64,000 bases of DNA, from assembly GCF_029338375.1 (NCBI RefSeq), contig NZ_CP119804.1, positions 1,364,001 through 1,428,000 of the forward strand, read 5' to 3'. A program made the translations under genes and the position numbers. Under the pieces are notes generated by a model. That model saw nothing but the letters and a program-made list of their open reading frames with translations. It made no database searches and was not told the origin of the DNA. Below are positions 33,228 through 42,662 of the stretch, in pieces. The stretch's first letter is position 1. Each line of letters opens with the position of its first letter. This DNA is from Halorussus lipolyticus (lineage in GTDB: Archaea; Halobacteriota; Halobacteria; Halobacteriales; Haladaptataceae).

Positions 33228-33470
33228 ATGGCATCAGACGACGAGGACGGGTCAGGCCCGAGCAAGGCCGACCACTACCGCCACTGGGACGGGAGCGACG
33301 AAATCGTCTTCGCGGTCGAGGAGGACCGCGTGCTGACTATCAAGGAGTACGAGAGCGTCGAGGACTTCGAGCGGACCGTCGAGGACTCCGAGTACGTCGG
33401 GACCCACGAGGGCGTGGCCGACCTGCCGGGAGTCGAGGCCTTCGCTGACGGGGACGCGCCCGACGAGTAG
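33228..33470 (+). CDS. Conserved haloarchaeal small acidic protein, 80 residues
   Basis: MASDDEDGSGPSKADHYRHW leads into DEIVFAVEEDRVLTIKEYES, a short beta segment, and an acidic end. The motif of alternating strand and helix (VLTIKEYESVEDFERTVEDS) suggests a small folded domain. It is not part of the next gene, whose promoter lies in the 54-bp spacer. No family name is certain. Confidence 0.65.
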   Translation: MASDDEDGSGPSKADHYRHWDGSDEIVFAVEEDRVLTIKEYESVEDFERTVEDSEYVGTHEGVADLPGVEAFADGDAPDE

Positions 33471-33524
33471 TCAAACCAGTTTCGACAACAGTTTTAGGCC
33501 GGGGCTATATTTCTCGCGTATAAG

Positions 33525-35606
33525 ATGGGTTCGTGTATCATCTGCGGCGCTCCTGCTGACGGCGCTATCTGCGACAGCCACGAGCAGGACGTTCGCTTCG
33601 AGTTTACCGGCAGTAATCCGAATCAACTGACGCCGGGACGGTACTACAAAGGAACGGTAGACGGCTTCGCCGAGTTCGGCGTCTTCATCAACATCGGCGA
33701 CCGAGTGACTGGTCTGCTCCACAAGAGCGAACTCGACCAGCGACTCGACTCGCTCGACTGGGACGAGGGTGACGAGGTGTACGTCCAAGTCACCGGCGTC
33801 CGGGACAACGGCAACGTGGACCTCGGTTGGTCCATCCGCCAGTCGGACCGCGAGTTCCGCGGGAAGCTAATCGACGACCCCGAGAAGGGCGCGATTCTCC
33901 CCGAGGACGCTGACGACTCTGAGACCGACGACGGCGACGACCAGCAGGCCACGACCGACGGCGCTGGAACGGTTGACCCCCAGACTCAGCGCGACGAGGC
34001 CGAAGAAGAAGAAGACACCGACGACGCGGAAGCCGACGAGTCCGAAAGTGAGACCGACGACGCCGCGAGCGAGGCCGAGAGCGACGAACCGGCCCGTGTC
34101 CAAATTGAGACGCTGAGCGACCGCGTGGGCGAGACGGTCCGCATCGAGGGCGAAATCGTCGGCGCGCGCCAGACCAGCGGCCCGACCGTCTTCGAGGTCC
34201 GCGACGAGACCGCGACCGTCGATTGCGCCGCGTTCGTGGAGGCAGGCGTCCGGGCGTACCCCGAGGCCGAGACGGGCGACCTCGTGCGACTCGACGGCGA
34301 GGTCGAACTCCGGAACAACGAACTGCAGGTCGAGACCGAGGACCTCGAAAAACTCGACGGCGACGACTACGAGACCGTCGAGACTCGCCTCGAAGACGCC
34401 CTGCGCGCCGAGGCCCGCCCCGACGACGTGGACCTGCTGGCCGACCACGAGTCGGTGTCCGCGGTCCACGACCGCATCCGTGACGCCGCCGAGGAGATTC
34501 GACGCGCGGTCATGGAGTCGCGCCCGGTCATCGTCCGGCACAACGCCACCGCCGACGGCTACGTCGCCGGCGCGGCAATCGAGCGAGCGGTCCTCCCGCT
34601 GGTCCGCGACGAACACGCCAAGAGCGACGCCGAGTACCACTTCTTCGACCGGCGACCGCTTGAGGACGGCGACTACGACATGGCCGACGCGACCAAGGAC
34701 GTGACGACGATGCTCGACAACCGCGAGCGCCACGACGAGAAGCTTCCGCTGTTCGTCGTCGTCTCCGCGGGGAGTACCGACGAGTCCCGCGACGGCTTCG
34801 AACTGCTCGACATCTACGACGCGCCCCGCGTCGTCGTGGACGCCGGCTACCCCGACGAGGACGTGGCCGACCTCGCGGACGTGGCGGTCAACCCCTACCT
34901 CGAAGGCGAGGAGGCCGACGACGTGACCGCGGGCGTCCTCGGCACGAACCTCGCGGCCCACGTCAACGACGACGTGCGCGAGGGCGTCGCCCACCTCCCG
35001 GCGGTCAGTTACTGGGACGAGACCCCCGAGGCCTACACCGACCTCGCCAGCGATGCGGGCTACGACGAGGCCCACACCACCGCGCTCCGCGAGGCAGTCG
35101 CGCTGGAAGCTTACTACCAGTCCTACGAGGACAAGCGCGAACTGATTACGGACCTCCTGTTCGAGCACGAGAAGCGGGACCTCGCCGAACACGTCAGCGA
35201 GCAGTTCAGCAAGAAGCTCCAGAACGAACTCGACACCGTGGAGCCGAACCTCTCGGTTCGGGGCGCTAACGGCGTCTCGTTCACCGTCCTCGACACCGAG
35301 GCGTTCACCCACCGCTTCGACTTCCCGCCGACGGGTCTCCTGCTGGACGAGATTCACCGGCGCGAACTCGGCGCGGAAGGCGCTTCCGACGGCAACCACG
35401 TCACCCTCGGCGTGGGCGAAGACGAGATTCACGTCCGGAGCGACGGCCGGGTCAACGCCCGCGAAATCGCCGAGTCCGCCAGCGAGGAGGTCGGCGACGC
35501 CGGCATCTCGGCGAAGGGCACCCGAGACGGAGCCATCGAGTTCCTCTCCGGCGAGCGCGAGGCCGCCCTCGACGCGGTGGTCCTCGCCATCAGCGACCGG
35601 CTCTGA
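33525..35606 (+). CDS. DHH-family (RecJ/Cdc45-like) protein with zinc knuckle, S1 and OB domains, catalytic residues lost
   Basis: A 693-residue protein. C4, C7, C16 and H19 form an N-terminal zinc knuckle. Residues 38-110 are an S1 domain (GVFINIGDRVTGLLHKSEL). An acidic linker (125-185) precedes an OB-fold (about 188-275). The DHH domain starts near residue 325, but its metal motifs are altered: RHNATADGYVAG has Thr at 342 where Asp is expected, VVVSAGSTDES has Ser414-Ala where Asp-Asn is expected, and VVVDAGYPDED has Asp439-Ala-Gly where DHH is expected. The GGGH motif of the DHHA1 part is also missing. It is probably an inactive scaffold paralogue, comparable to Cdc45 or inactive RecJ-like replisome subunits, and may bind nucleic acid through S1 and OB. 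Confidence 0.85.
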   Translation: MGSCIICGAPADGAICDSHEQDVRFEFTGSNPNQLTPGRYYKGTVDGFAEFGVFINIGDRVTGLLHKSELDQRLDSLDWDEGDEVYVQVTGVRDNGNVDLGWSIRQSDREFRGKLIDDPEKGAILPEDADDSETDDGDDQQATTDGAGTVDPQTQRDEAEEEEDTDDAEADESESETDDAASEAESDEPARVQIETLSDRVGETVRIEGEIVGARQTSGPTVFEVRDETATVDCAAFVEAGVRAYPEAETGDLVRLDGEVELRNNELQVETEDLEKLDGDDYETVETRLEDALRAEARPDDVDLLADHESVSAVHDRIRDAAEEIRRAVMESRPVIVRHNATADGYVAGAAIERAVLPLVRDEHAKSDAEYHFFDRRPLEDGDYDMADATKDVTTMLDNRERHDEKLPLFVVVSAGSTDESRDGFELLDIYDAPRVVVDAGYPDEDVADLADVAVNPYLEGEEADDVTAGVLGTNLAAHVNDDVREGVAHLPAVSYWDETPEAYTDLASDAGYDEAHTTALREAVALEAYYQSYEDKRELITDLLFEHEKRDLAEHVSEQFSKKLQNELDTVEPNLSVRGANGVSFTVLDTEAFTHRFDFPPTGLLLDEIHRRELGAEGASDGNHVTLGVGEDEIHVRSDGRVNAREIAESASEEVGDAGISAKGTRDGAIEFLSGEREAALDAVVLAISDRL

Positions 35607-35682
35607 ACTGCGACCACTGCGGACAGCGCAGAAGACGCTTCTTTCGGCCGTTTTCGTCACGAGCGACTGCTGGGGAGCCTCC

Positions 35683-35817
35683 TCAGAGCATGCCGAACAG
35701 CACCGTCGTCCAGAACAGGACGAGGAACGCGCCGACGACCACCCAGAAAAGCTTCCGGACGAGGTGCATGTCGTCGAACGCCGAGGGGTTCGGCTTGGTA
35801 ACGTGGCCGTTGCTCAT
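35683..35817 (-). CDS. Single-span membrane mini-protein, 44 residues
   Basis: MSNGHVTKPNPSAFDDMHLV is polar, followed by one hydrophobic span (FWVVVGAFLVLFWTTVLFGM). The start context and codon usage are typical of the genome. It is convergent with the DHH-family gene. Small single-span proteins of this shape often accompany membrane complexes, but no partner can be named here. Confidence 0.6.
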   Translation of the reverse strand: MSNGHVTKPNPSAFDDMHLVRKLFWVVVGAFLVLFWTTVLFGML

Positions 35818-35985
35818 GACTCGGGAGTTCGTTTCACTTCGGGAAGTAGTCTCGGTGAGAACTCTGGGTAGTGTTCAGGTCAACAGGCGAAACCGGGATT
35901 GGGGTCTCGAAAGCCCGCCAAGGAGAGTTGATGATGCGCCGGCTGAAACTAGAGGCGGATGCGCTACTTTGAATCGCCTGTGGGT

Positions 35986-37320
35986 CTACCCCTCGCCGTC
36001 CGCGGGAGTAGACGCTCGCACTGCCTCCGACTCACGCCCCACCGAGAGCGGCGCGGCCCAGAGTGCGAGCGCACCCCCGCCGACCAACAGCACCGCGCCG
36101 AGTGCCGCCAACATCCGGGGGAGCGCCGCGACGGCGAGCGCGCCGGCGGCGATTTTGAGCGGTGCGACCGCAACCGACCGGAGCATCGAGACGGTGCTGA
36201 GGACCGACGCGCGTCCTCGGGACCGAATCCCGTCGTTGATGCGGCCGTCGGCGAGCGGCCGAGAGGTCGCGCCGAGCGCCCGCAGGAGGAAAAAGAGCGG
36301 GAGCGCCAGCCACGGTTCCGCGAGGAGGGCGACGAGACCCACACCCGCCAGAAACGGGGCGACCCGGAACCAGTCTTCGACGCCGACGACCTCCTCGATT
36401 CTGCCGGTCTGGCTCACTGCGGCGGCCGAGACCAGCGTCAGACCGGCGTAAATCGTGCCGAGGCGCTCGGGCGCAATCGACAGGACCTCGACGCTGACCG
36501 GTTGGACGAACAGGAGCGCCGACGAGACCACCCCGAGGAACAGCGCGGTGTAGGCGACGAACGCCCGGAGACCGGGCCGGGCCAGCGCGGTCCGCGTGAC
36601 GGCGACGGCCTCTGAGGGGGTGAGGTAGTCCGAACCGTCGGAGTCTGGGTCGGAATCGTTTTCCGCTTTTTGGACCTCTTTTTTATTTCCTTTCGCGTTC
36701 TTCTGATTGCTTTCGGCATCCTCCGAGGGCACCGCCACGAGGAGCAAGGCGGCTCCGCCGAGGAGCGCGGCGGCGTCGAGCGCCCACGGCAGGACGTGGC
36801 TGACGGCGTAGGCGCGACTGCCGACGAGGGCCGCGCCCGCCTGTCCCGCGAGGCCGAGCGCGCGGGCGCGGCCCGAGACGCGCGCGAACTCGGCTTCTGC
36901 GTCAGCGTCGGCCAGCATCTCGTAGAGCCACGCATCTGACGCGCCCGACGAGAACGTCGCGCCGACGGCCCGGACCACCACCGCGACGAGGAAGGCCGGG
37001 AAGGAGTGGGCCAGCGCGTAGCCTACTGCTCCGGCGGCACCGAGCGCGTTGGCCAGCGCGAGGCCGTTGCGCCGACCGATGCGGTCCGCGAGGTAGCCCG
37101 TCGGGAACTCGAACCCGAGGACTGCCACGGTAAACGTCGCTTCCAACAGGCCGAACTGGGCCAGCGAGAGGCCCCGCGACTGGTAGAAGACGACGTAGAT
37201 GGGGACCGTGAACGCAAGCGACCGCGAGACGACGTAGAGGTAGAATACGCCGACCGGCCGCGACGGCAGGCGGTCGGCAACCGACTCGAAGGGTTCGCTG
37301 TCTCGGGCGGGTCCCGGCAT
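35986..37320 (-). CDS. MFS transporter
   Basis: A 444-residue permease from ATG 37320; a GTG twelve bases upstream is possible. Twelve hydrophobic spans are visible. The loop between spans 2 and 3 has the MFS signature GYLADRIGRRNGLALANALG (about residue 72). The central loop (about residues 205-235) is long, charged and Lys/Asp-rich. Motifs of drug or sugar exporters are not specific enough to give the substrate. An inverted repeat, GTGTGA-n6-TCACAC, lies directly upstream of the start (37324-37341) and is a likely regulator site. Confidence 0.85.
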   Translation of the reverse strand: MPGPARDSEPFESVADRLPSRPVGVFYLYVVSRSLAFTVPIYVVFYQSRGLSLAQFGLLEATFTVAVLGFEFPTGYLADRIGRRNGLALANALGAAGAVGYALAHSFPAFLVAVVVRAVGATFSSGASDAWLYEMLADADAEAEFARVSGRARALGLAGQAGAALVGSRAYAVSHVLPWALDAAALLGGAALLLVAVPSEDAESNQKNAKGNKKEVQKAENDSDPDSDGSDYLTPSEAVAVTRTALARPGLRAFVAYTALFLGVVSSALLFVQPVSVEVLSIAPERLGTIYAGLTLVSAAAVSQTGRIEEVVGVEDWFRVAPFLAGVGLVALLAEPWLALPLFFLLRALGATSRPLADGRINDGIRSRGRASVLSTVSMLRSVAVAPLKIAAGALAVAALPRMLAALGAVLLVGGGALALWAAPLSVGRESEAVRASTPADGEG

Positions 37321-37323
37321 GTA

Positions 37324-37341
37324 GTGTGACAATTATCACAC
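37324..37341. promoter_or_regulatory. Palindromic operator before the MFS gene
   Basis: GTGTGA and TCACAC, perfect 6-base arms separated by CAATTA, begin 4 bases upstream of the ATG. The AT-rich centre may overlap the core promoter of the MFS gene, so a dimeric repressor bound here would block initiation. A half-site-like CCGTCACAC occurs near 37368-37376. Confidence 0.5.
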
Positions 37342-37572
37342 AGCGACGTGAAGCTTCTCCGAGACGTTATACCGTCACACACTCTCACGGAGAAACCAGC
37401 GTGGGTCCTCGCCGCCACCTCTGCCATTGCGGTTTTCCGACGCGACGGCGTATCGGGGTTCGACATGAGCGCACTCGATACCGCGGGGGTCGCGGTCGGC
37501 GCGTTCTGGTTGCAGACCGGCGGGAGTTGCGCGCAGAACCGGATTCGGCGGTTTCGTGACTTTCCACAACCG

Positions 37573-37600
37573 CCATGGGTGGGGTAAAGGGGCCGGTCGC
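37573..37600 (+). repeat. Family 1 repeat, decayed 5' box
   Basis: CATGGGTGGGGTAAAGGGGC differs by one or two bases from the box at 59531-59550. No matching hairpin or GGGGGCTTC tail follows within 150 bases. It lies in the 400-bp spacer before the Elp3 gene, which otherwise shows no coding frame that I trust. Confidence 0.35.
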
Positions 37601-37738
37601 TTTGGAAGACATCTTCAGTACCCCCATTCTGACGATTCCGTCGAGAATCCGGACAGCAGAAAAAGAGACCAATCTATCGAACCAACCTCGCACCCATAGA
37701 CGACACCCTTTTCCCGACCAACCGACCAAAAACAGGTA

Positions 37739-39394
37739 ATGAGTACCGAGACGCCGGACGCCACCGAGACCGAGGCGTTCGAGCGAGTCTGCGAGGAGCT
37801 AGTCGAGCGCATCCTCGACGGCGACATCGAGCGCGACGACTTGGAGAGCGAAAAGCTATCGGTCTGTTCGAAATACTCGTCGCCGAAGGTCCCGAAGAAC
37901 TCCGAACTGCTGGACTACGCCCCCGAGGAGCGCCGCGAGGACCTCCAAGAGGTCGTCCAGAACAAACCAGTCCGGACGGCCTCGGGCGTCTCACCGGTCG
38001 CCATCATGACGAGTCCCCACCAGTGTCCTCACGGCAAGTGTCTCTACTGTCCGGGCGGACCGGGGTCGGAGTTCTCGTCCTCGCAGAGCTATACCGGTCA
38101 CGAACCCGCCGCGGCACGCGGGGTGCAGAACGACTACGACCCCTACGGGCAGGTCACGCTCCGATTGGAGCAGTTGCGCGAAATCGGCCACCCGGTCGAT
38201 AAGGTCGAACTCATCCTGATGGGCGGGACGATGACCGCCCGGAGCCACGACTATCAGGAGTGGTTCGTCAAGCGCGCGCTGGAGGCGATGAACGACTACG
38301 ACACCGACAAGTCGCCCGAACCCGCCGAGGGCGTCAGTTTCGCCGAGGACCCACAGAACGTCGATTTCCGCTACCTCGAAGATGTCATCGCCGAGAACGA
38401 GCAAAACGACATCCGGGCCATCGGCATCACCTTCGAGACCAAGCCCGACTGGTGTGACCCCGAGCAAATCGACCGGATGCTCGACTTGGGCGGCACGAAG
38501 GTCGAGGTCGGCGTCCAGACCACCTACGAGCGCATCAACCGCGAGATGCACCGCGGCCACGGCGTGCAGGCCTCCATCGACGCCAACCAGCGCCTCCGGG
38601 ACGCCGCGTTCAAGGTCGGGTTCCACATGATGCCCGGCCAACCCGGCATGTCCAAAGAGATGTGTCTGGAGGACTTCCGCAGACTGTTCGAAGACGAGAA
38701 GTGGAAACCGGACTACCTCAAAATCTACCCGACGCTCGTGGTCCGGGGCACCGCGACCTACGACTGGTGGTATCAGGACGAGTACGAACCCCTCCAGAAC
38801 GAGGAGGCCGCCGAACTCGTCGCGGAAATCAAGTCGATGATTCCAAAGTACACCCGCCTCCAGCGCGTCCAGCGCGACATCCCCGCGGACTTCATCGACG
38901 CCGGCGTCTGGAAGTCGAACCTCCGGCAACTCGCTCGCCAGAAGATGGACGACCACGGGTGGGAATGTGACTGCATCCGGTGCAGAGAGGTCGGGATGAA
39001 CGACGAGGACCCCGAAACCGTCGAACTCGACGTGATGACCTACGAGGCCGCCGGGGGAACCGAACACTTCATCAGCTACGAGGACCCCGACAAGGACCTC
39101 CTCATCGGGTTCTGCCGACTGCGATTCCCCGGCGACCCGGTTCGCCGTGAACTCCAAGACGCCGCGCTGGTCCGCGAACTCCACGTCTACGGCCCGATGG
39201 TCGAGGTCGGCGACCAGAGCCACGACTGGCAACACAAGGGGTACGGAAAGAAACTCCTTCGGAAGGCACAGGAAATTGCGGCCGACGCGGGCTACGACAA
39301 GTTGAGCGTCATCTCCGGCATCGGTGCGCGAGAGTACTACCGAGAGAAGTTGGGCTACTATCAGGACGGGCCGTACGTGAGCAAGCGGCTCTGA
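37739..39394 (+). CDS. elp3: Elp3: tRNA uridine-34 modification radical SAM/acetyltransferase
   Basis: A 551-residue enzyme that adds a carboxymethyl-type group at C5 of wobble uridine. The radical SAM cluster motif is CPHGKCLYCPGGPGSEF (about residue 98). MMPGQPGMSKEM and WECDCIRCREVG follow, the latter adding a Cys-rich zinc site near residue 415. The C-terminal GNAT domain (ELHVYGPMVEVG, then HKGYGKKLLRKAQEIA) acetylates. All motifs are intact. It is followed after 94 bp by rqcH on the same strand. Confidence 0.93.
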   Translation: MSTETPDATETEAFERVCEELVERILDGDIERDDLESEKLSVCSKYSSPKVPKNSELLDYAPEERREDLQEVVQNKPVRTASGVSPVAIMTSPHQCPHGKCLYCPGGPGSEFSSSQSYTGHEPAAARGVQNDYDPYGQVTLRLEQLREIGHPVDKVELILMGGTMTARSHDYQEWFVKRALEAMNDYDTDKSPEPAEGVSFAEDPQNVDFRYLEDVIAENEQNDIRAIGITFETKPDWCDPEQIDRMLDLGGTKVEVGVQTTYERINREMHRGHGVQASIDANQRLRDAAFKVGFHMMPGQPGMSKEMCLEDFRRLFEDEKWKPDYLKIYPTLVVRGTATYDWWYQDEYEPLQNEEAAELVAEIKSMIPKYTRLQRVQRDIPADFIDAGVWKSNLRQLARQKMDDHGWECDCIRCREVGMNDEDPETVELDVMTYEAAGGTEHFISYEDPDKDLLIGFCRLRFPGDPVRRELQDAALVRELHVYGPMVEVGDQSHDWQHKGYGKKLLRKAQEIAADAGYDKLSVISGIGAREYYREKLGYYQDGPYVSKRL

Positions 39395-39488
39395 ACCGGC
39401 GGAGCGATTGCATCGCGGCGAGTGGTGGCGTGACGAGTCGAGACGCCGTAGCGATAGGTCTTTCCGCCAGAACGAGCAATCACGGAGC

Positions 39489-41609
39489 ATGGACCAGAAG
39501 CGGGAACTGTCGAGTATCGACCTCGCCGCCGTGGTCTCCGAGTTGGGGACCTACGAGGGCGCGAAACTCGACAAGGCTTACCTCTACGACGACGACCTTC
39601 TGCGGTTCAAGATGCGGGACTTCGACCGAGGACGGGTCGAACTCCTCGTGGAAGTCGGCGACCTGAAGCGTGCCCACGTCTCGGACCCCGAAAACGTCCC
39701 CGACGCACCGGGACGACCGCCGAACTTCGCCATGATGCTCCGGAATCGGCTCTCGGGCGCTGACTTCGCCGGCGTCGAGCAGTACGGCTTCGACCGCATC
39801 CTCCAGTTCCACTTCGAGCGCGGCGACGAGGACACCACCGTCGTCGCCGAACTGTTCGGGCAGGGCAACGTCGCGGTGCTGGACGAGACCAACGAAGTCG
39901 TGGATTCGCTCGACACCGTGCGCCTGAAATCTCGGACCGTCGCGCCGGGAAGCCAGTACGAGTTCCCCGACGAGCGAGTCAACCCCCTCGAAGTCGATTA
40001 CGAGACCCTCGCGGCCTACATGGACGAGTCCGACACCGACATCGTGCGCACCCTCGCCACCCAACTCAACTTCGGGGGCCTCTACGCCGAGGAGGTCTGC
40101 ACTCGGGCAGGCGTCGAGAAGGGCAAGGACATCGCGGACGCCACCGAGGAGGACTACGAGGCCGTCTTCGACGCCATCCAGCGCCTCGCCGAGCAGGTCC
40201 GCCAGCGCGAGTTCGACCCCCGCGTCTACCGCGAGGACGACCGACTCGTGGACGTGACCCCGGTGGCCCTCGAGGAGTACGCTGGCCTCGACTCCGAGGC
40301 GTTCGACACCTTCAACGAAGCGGTCGATTTCTACTTCGCCAACGTCGATTACGAGGGCGACGACGCCGGCGACCAGAGCGGGGCCGGCGACCAGCGCCCC
40401 GACTTCGAGGCCGAAATCGAGAAGCAAAAGCGCATCATCCAACAGCAGGAGCAAGCCATCGAAGGCTTCGAGCAAGAGGCCGAACAGGAGCGCGAGAAGG
40501 CCGAACTCCTCTACGGCCACTACGGACTGGCCGACGAGATTCTGAAGACGGTCCAGAGCGCTCTCGAACAGGGGACCTCGTGGGACGAAATCGAACAGCG
40601 TTTCGACGAGGGCGCGGAGCAGGGTATCTCTGCCGCCGAGGCGGTGCAGGGCGTGGACCCCGAAAACGGGATGATAACGGTCCGAATCGACGGGACGAAC
40701 GTCCCCCTCGACGCCGAGATGGGCGTCGAGAAGAACGCCGACCGACTCTACACCGAGGCCAAGCGCATCGAGGAGAAAAAAGAGGGCGCGCTGGCCGCCA
40801 TCGAGGACACCCGCGAGGATTTGGACGAGGCCAAGCGCAGAAAGGAGGAGTGGGAGGCCGAACCCGACGACAGCGGCGAAGACGGAGGCGAGGGCGACGA
40901 AGACGAGCAAGAGGAAATCGACTGGCTCTCGGAACTCTCGATTCCGGTCCGCAAGCAGGAGCAGTGGTACGAGCGGTTCCGGTGGTTCCGGACCAGCGAC
41001 GGCTTTCTGGTCATCGGCGGGCGCAACGCCGACCAGAACGAGGAGTTAGTACAGAAGTACTTGGAAGGTAACGACCTGTTCTTCCACACCCAAGCCCACG
41101 GCGGCCCCGTGACCGTCCTCAAGACCTCGGACCCGAGCGAACCCTCCCGCGACGTGGACGTGCCCGACCAGAGCAAGCGCGAGGCCGCCCAGTTCGCGGT
41201 CTCCTATTCGTCGGTCTGGAAGGACGGCCGGTTCGCCGGGGACGCCTACATGGTCACGCCGGACCAAGTGAGCAAGACCCCAGAGAGCGGCGAGTACCTC
41301 GAAAAGGGCGGGTTTGCCATCCGAGGAGACCGCAACTACTTCCGTGACATCGAGGTGGGCGTCGCAGTCGGGATTTCGTGCGAACCCCACACCCGAGTGC
41401 TAGGCGGACCGCCCTCGGCCATCGTCCCGCAGGTCGAGACCCACGTCGCGGTCGAACCCGGCCGGTACGCCCAGAACGACATCGCCAAGCGCATCTACCG
41501 GGAGTTCCGCGAGCGGTTCGAGGACACCTCGTTCGTCCGGAAGGTGGCCAGCGCCGACCTGATTCAGGAGTTCCTGCCGCCCGGCGGGAGTCGGATGAAA
41601 GACGAGTAG
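39489..41609 (+). CDS. rqcH: RqcH/NFACT-family ribosome quality control protein
   Basis: A 706-residue protein. The NFACT-N domain starts MDQKRELSSIDLAAVVSELG and continues through PPNFAMMLRNRLSGADFAGV. A long coiled coil (about residues 310-485) contains EKQKRIIQQQEQAIEGFEQE. The NFACT-R domain follows (RWFRTSDGFLVIGGRNADQN, about residue 500, then DLFFHTQAHGGPVTVLKT). Homologues bind obstructed large ribosomal subunits and add C-terminal tails to stalled nascent chains with tRNA. The ATG at 39489 fits the family start; the frame is open 27 codons earlier. Elp3 upstream and Pelota downstream suggest a translation-rescue neighbourhood. Confidence 0.92.
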   Translation: MDQKRELSSIDLAAVVSELGTYEGAKLDKAYLYDDDLLRFKMRDFDRGRVELLVEVGDLKRAHVSDPENVPDAPGRPPNFAMMLRNRLSGADFAGVEQYGFDRILQFHFERGDEDTTVVAELFGQGNVAVLDETNEVVDSLDTVRLKSRTVAPGSQYEFPDERVNPLEVDYETLAAYMDESDTDIVRTLATQLNFGGLYAEEVCTRAGVEKGKDIADATEEDYEAVFDAIQRLAEQVRQREFDPRVYREDDRLVDVTPVALEEYAGLDSEAFDTFNEAVDFYFANVDYEGDDAGDQSGAGDQRPDFEAEIEKQKRIIQQQEQAIEGFEQEAEQEREKAELLYGHYGLADEILKTVQSALEQGTSWDEIEQRFDEGAEQGISAAEAVQGVDPENGMITVRIDGTNVPLDAEMGVEKNADRLYTEAKRIEEKKEGALAAIEDTREDLDEAKRRKEEWEAEPDDSGEDGGEGDEDEQEEIDWLSELSIPVRKQEQWYERFRWFRTSDGFLVIGGRNADQNEELVQKYLEGNDLFFHTQAHGGPVTVLKTSDPSEPSRDVDVPDQSKREAAQFAVSYSSVWKDGRFAGDAYMVTPDQVSKTPESGEYLEKGGFAIRGDRNYFRDIEVGVAVGISCEPHTRVLGGPPSAIVPQVETHVAVEPGRYAQNDIAKRIYREFRERFEDTSFVRKVASADLIQEFLPPGGSRMKDE

Positions 41610-41761
41610 GAGATACCGAGACTCCTCGTTTCGCGTTCCAACGCTACTGTTTTCGACCTCAGTTCTGAGCTACCCTCGGTCACACGCCAATTTAAGACGA
41701 TGGCAAGTGTCTATGTGTTGAAGAAGCCGCTTCCGATAGAGGGGGTTATTCGAAAACCATC

Positions 41762-42517
41762 ATGTTCGAAACAGCACTCAGATACCTCGTGGACGGCGAC
41801 GACGGCGTGGAGACGATTCTGGTCGGCGGACTCCTCACCCTTCTGGGGTGGCTCCTGATTCCGGCGGTGTTGGTCGCGGGCTACCTCCAGCGAGTTCTCG
41901 CGCGGACCAACGCCGGCGAGGACGCGCCGTCGTTCGACGACTGGGCCGACCTGTTCTGGGACGGCCTGAAGGCAATCGGCGTCACGGTAGCCTACTTCGC
42001 GGTGCCGGTGGTGTTGCTGACCGCGGTACTGGCGAGTCTGGTGGTGTTCTCGGTCGAGACCACGGTGACGGCCGAGGAGACCGTCGCCGACCCCGCCACC
42101 GTCGCCGAACCCGTCACGAACGTCGGTCCCGACCTTCTGACCGTCGTCATCGTCTTCGGCGGACTGGCGCTGGCCGGCATCACGTCGCTGGTCGCGTGGT
42201 ACGCCCTCCCCGCCGCGCTCAACCGCCTCGCGGTCGAGGACCGATTCGGCGCGGCGTTCGAGTTCGGACGGCTCTGGCCGGTTCTGACGAGCGAGGCCTA
42301 CGCGACCGGGTGGCTAATCGCGCTGGTGGTCCTCGTGGTCGGCGGCGCGCTGGTGAGCGGTCTGGCGTCGATTCCCCTCCTCGGGTGGGCGCTGATTCCG
42401 TTCGCGTCGTTCTACCTCAACGCCGTCGCGTTCTCGCTCTACGGACAGGGCTACCGCGATGCGACCGGGACCGGTCGTCGGGAGTCGGTCGAAGGCGAGC
42501 GCCAGACCTCGGCCTAA
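41762..42517 (+). CDS. DUF4013-like membrane protein
   Basis: A 251-residue protein with six hydrophobic spans (about residues 15-42, 72-97, 122-147, 180-210 and 215-230). MFETALRYLVDGDDGVETIL at the start and AYATGWLIALVVLVVGGALV near the end follow the DUF4013 pattern. A loop rich in acidic residues and Val/Thr repeats (about 98-118) is probably outside. The function is unknown. It is the first of two related genes between rqcH and pelA; the second is at 42663. Confidence 0.75.
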   Translation: MFETALRYLVDGDDGVETILVGGLLTLLGWLLIPAVLVAGYLQRVLARTNAGEDAPSFDDWADLFWDGLKAIGVTVAYFAVPVVLLTAVLASLVVFSVETTVTAEETVADPATVAEPVTNVGPDLLTVVIVFGGLALAGITSLVAWYALPAALNRLAVEDRFGAAFEFGRLWPVLTSEAYATGWLIALVVLVVGGALVSGLASIPLLGWALIPFASFYLNAVAFSLYGQGYRDATGTGRRESVEGERQTSA

Positions 42518-42662
42518 CCAGCTTTTAGAAGTATTTACATATTCTAAAGGAGTATTTTCTTGTCTTTGAGAACGATTTTAGTTTCTGTCGGCGGAGTCAC
42601 CGGGGCGACCGCGGCCGACGCCGAGACGCCAGAACTAACTCCGCCTGCGCGAATCCTCCACC

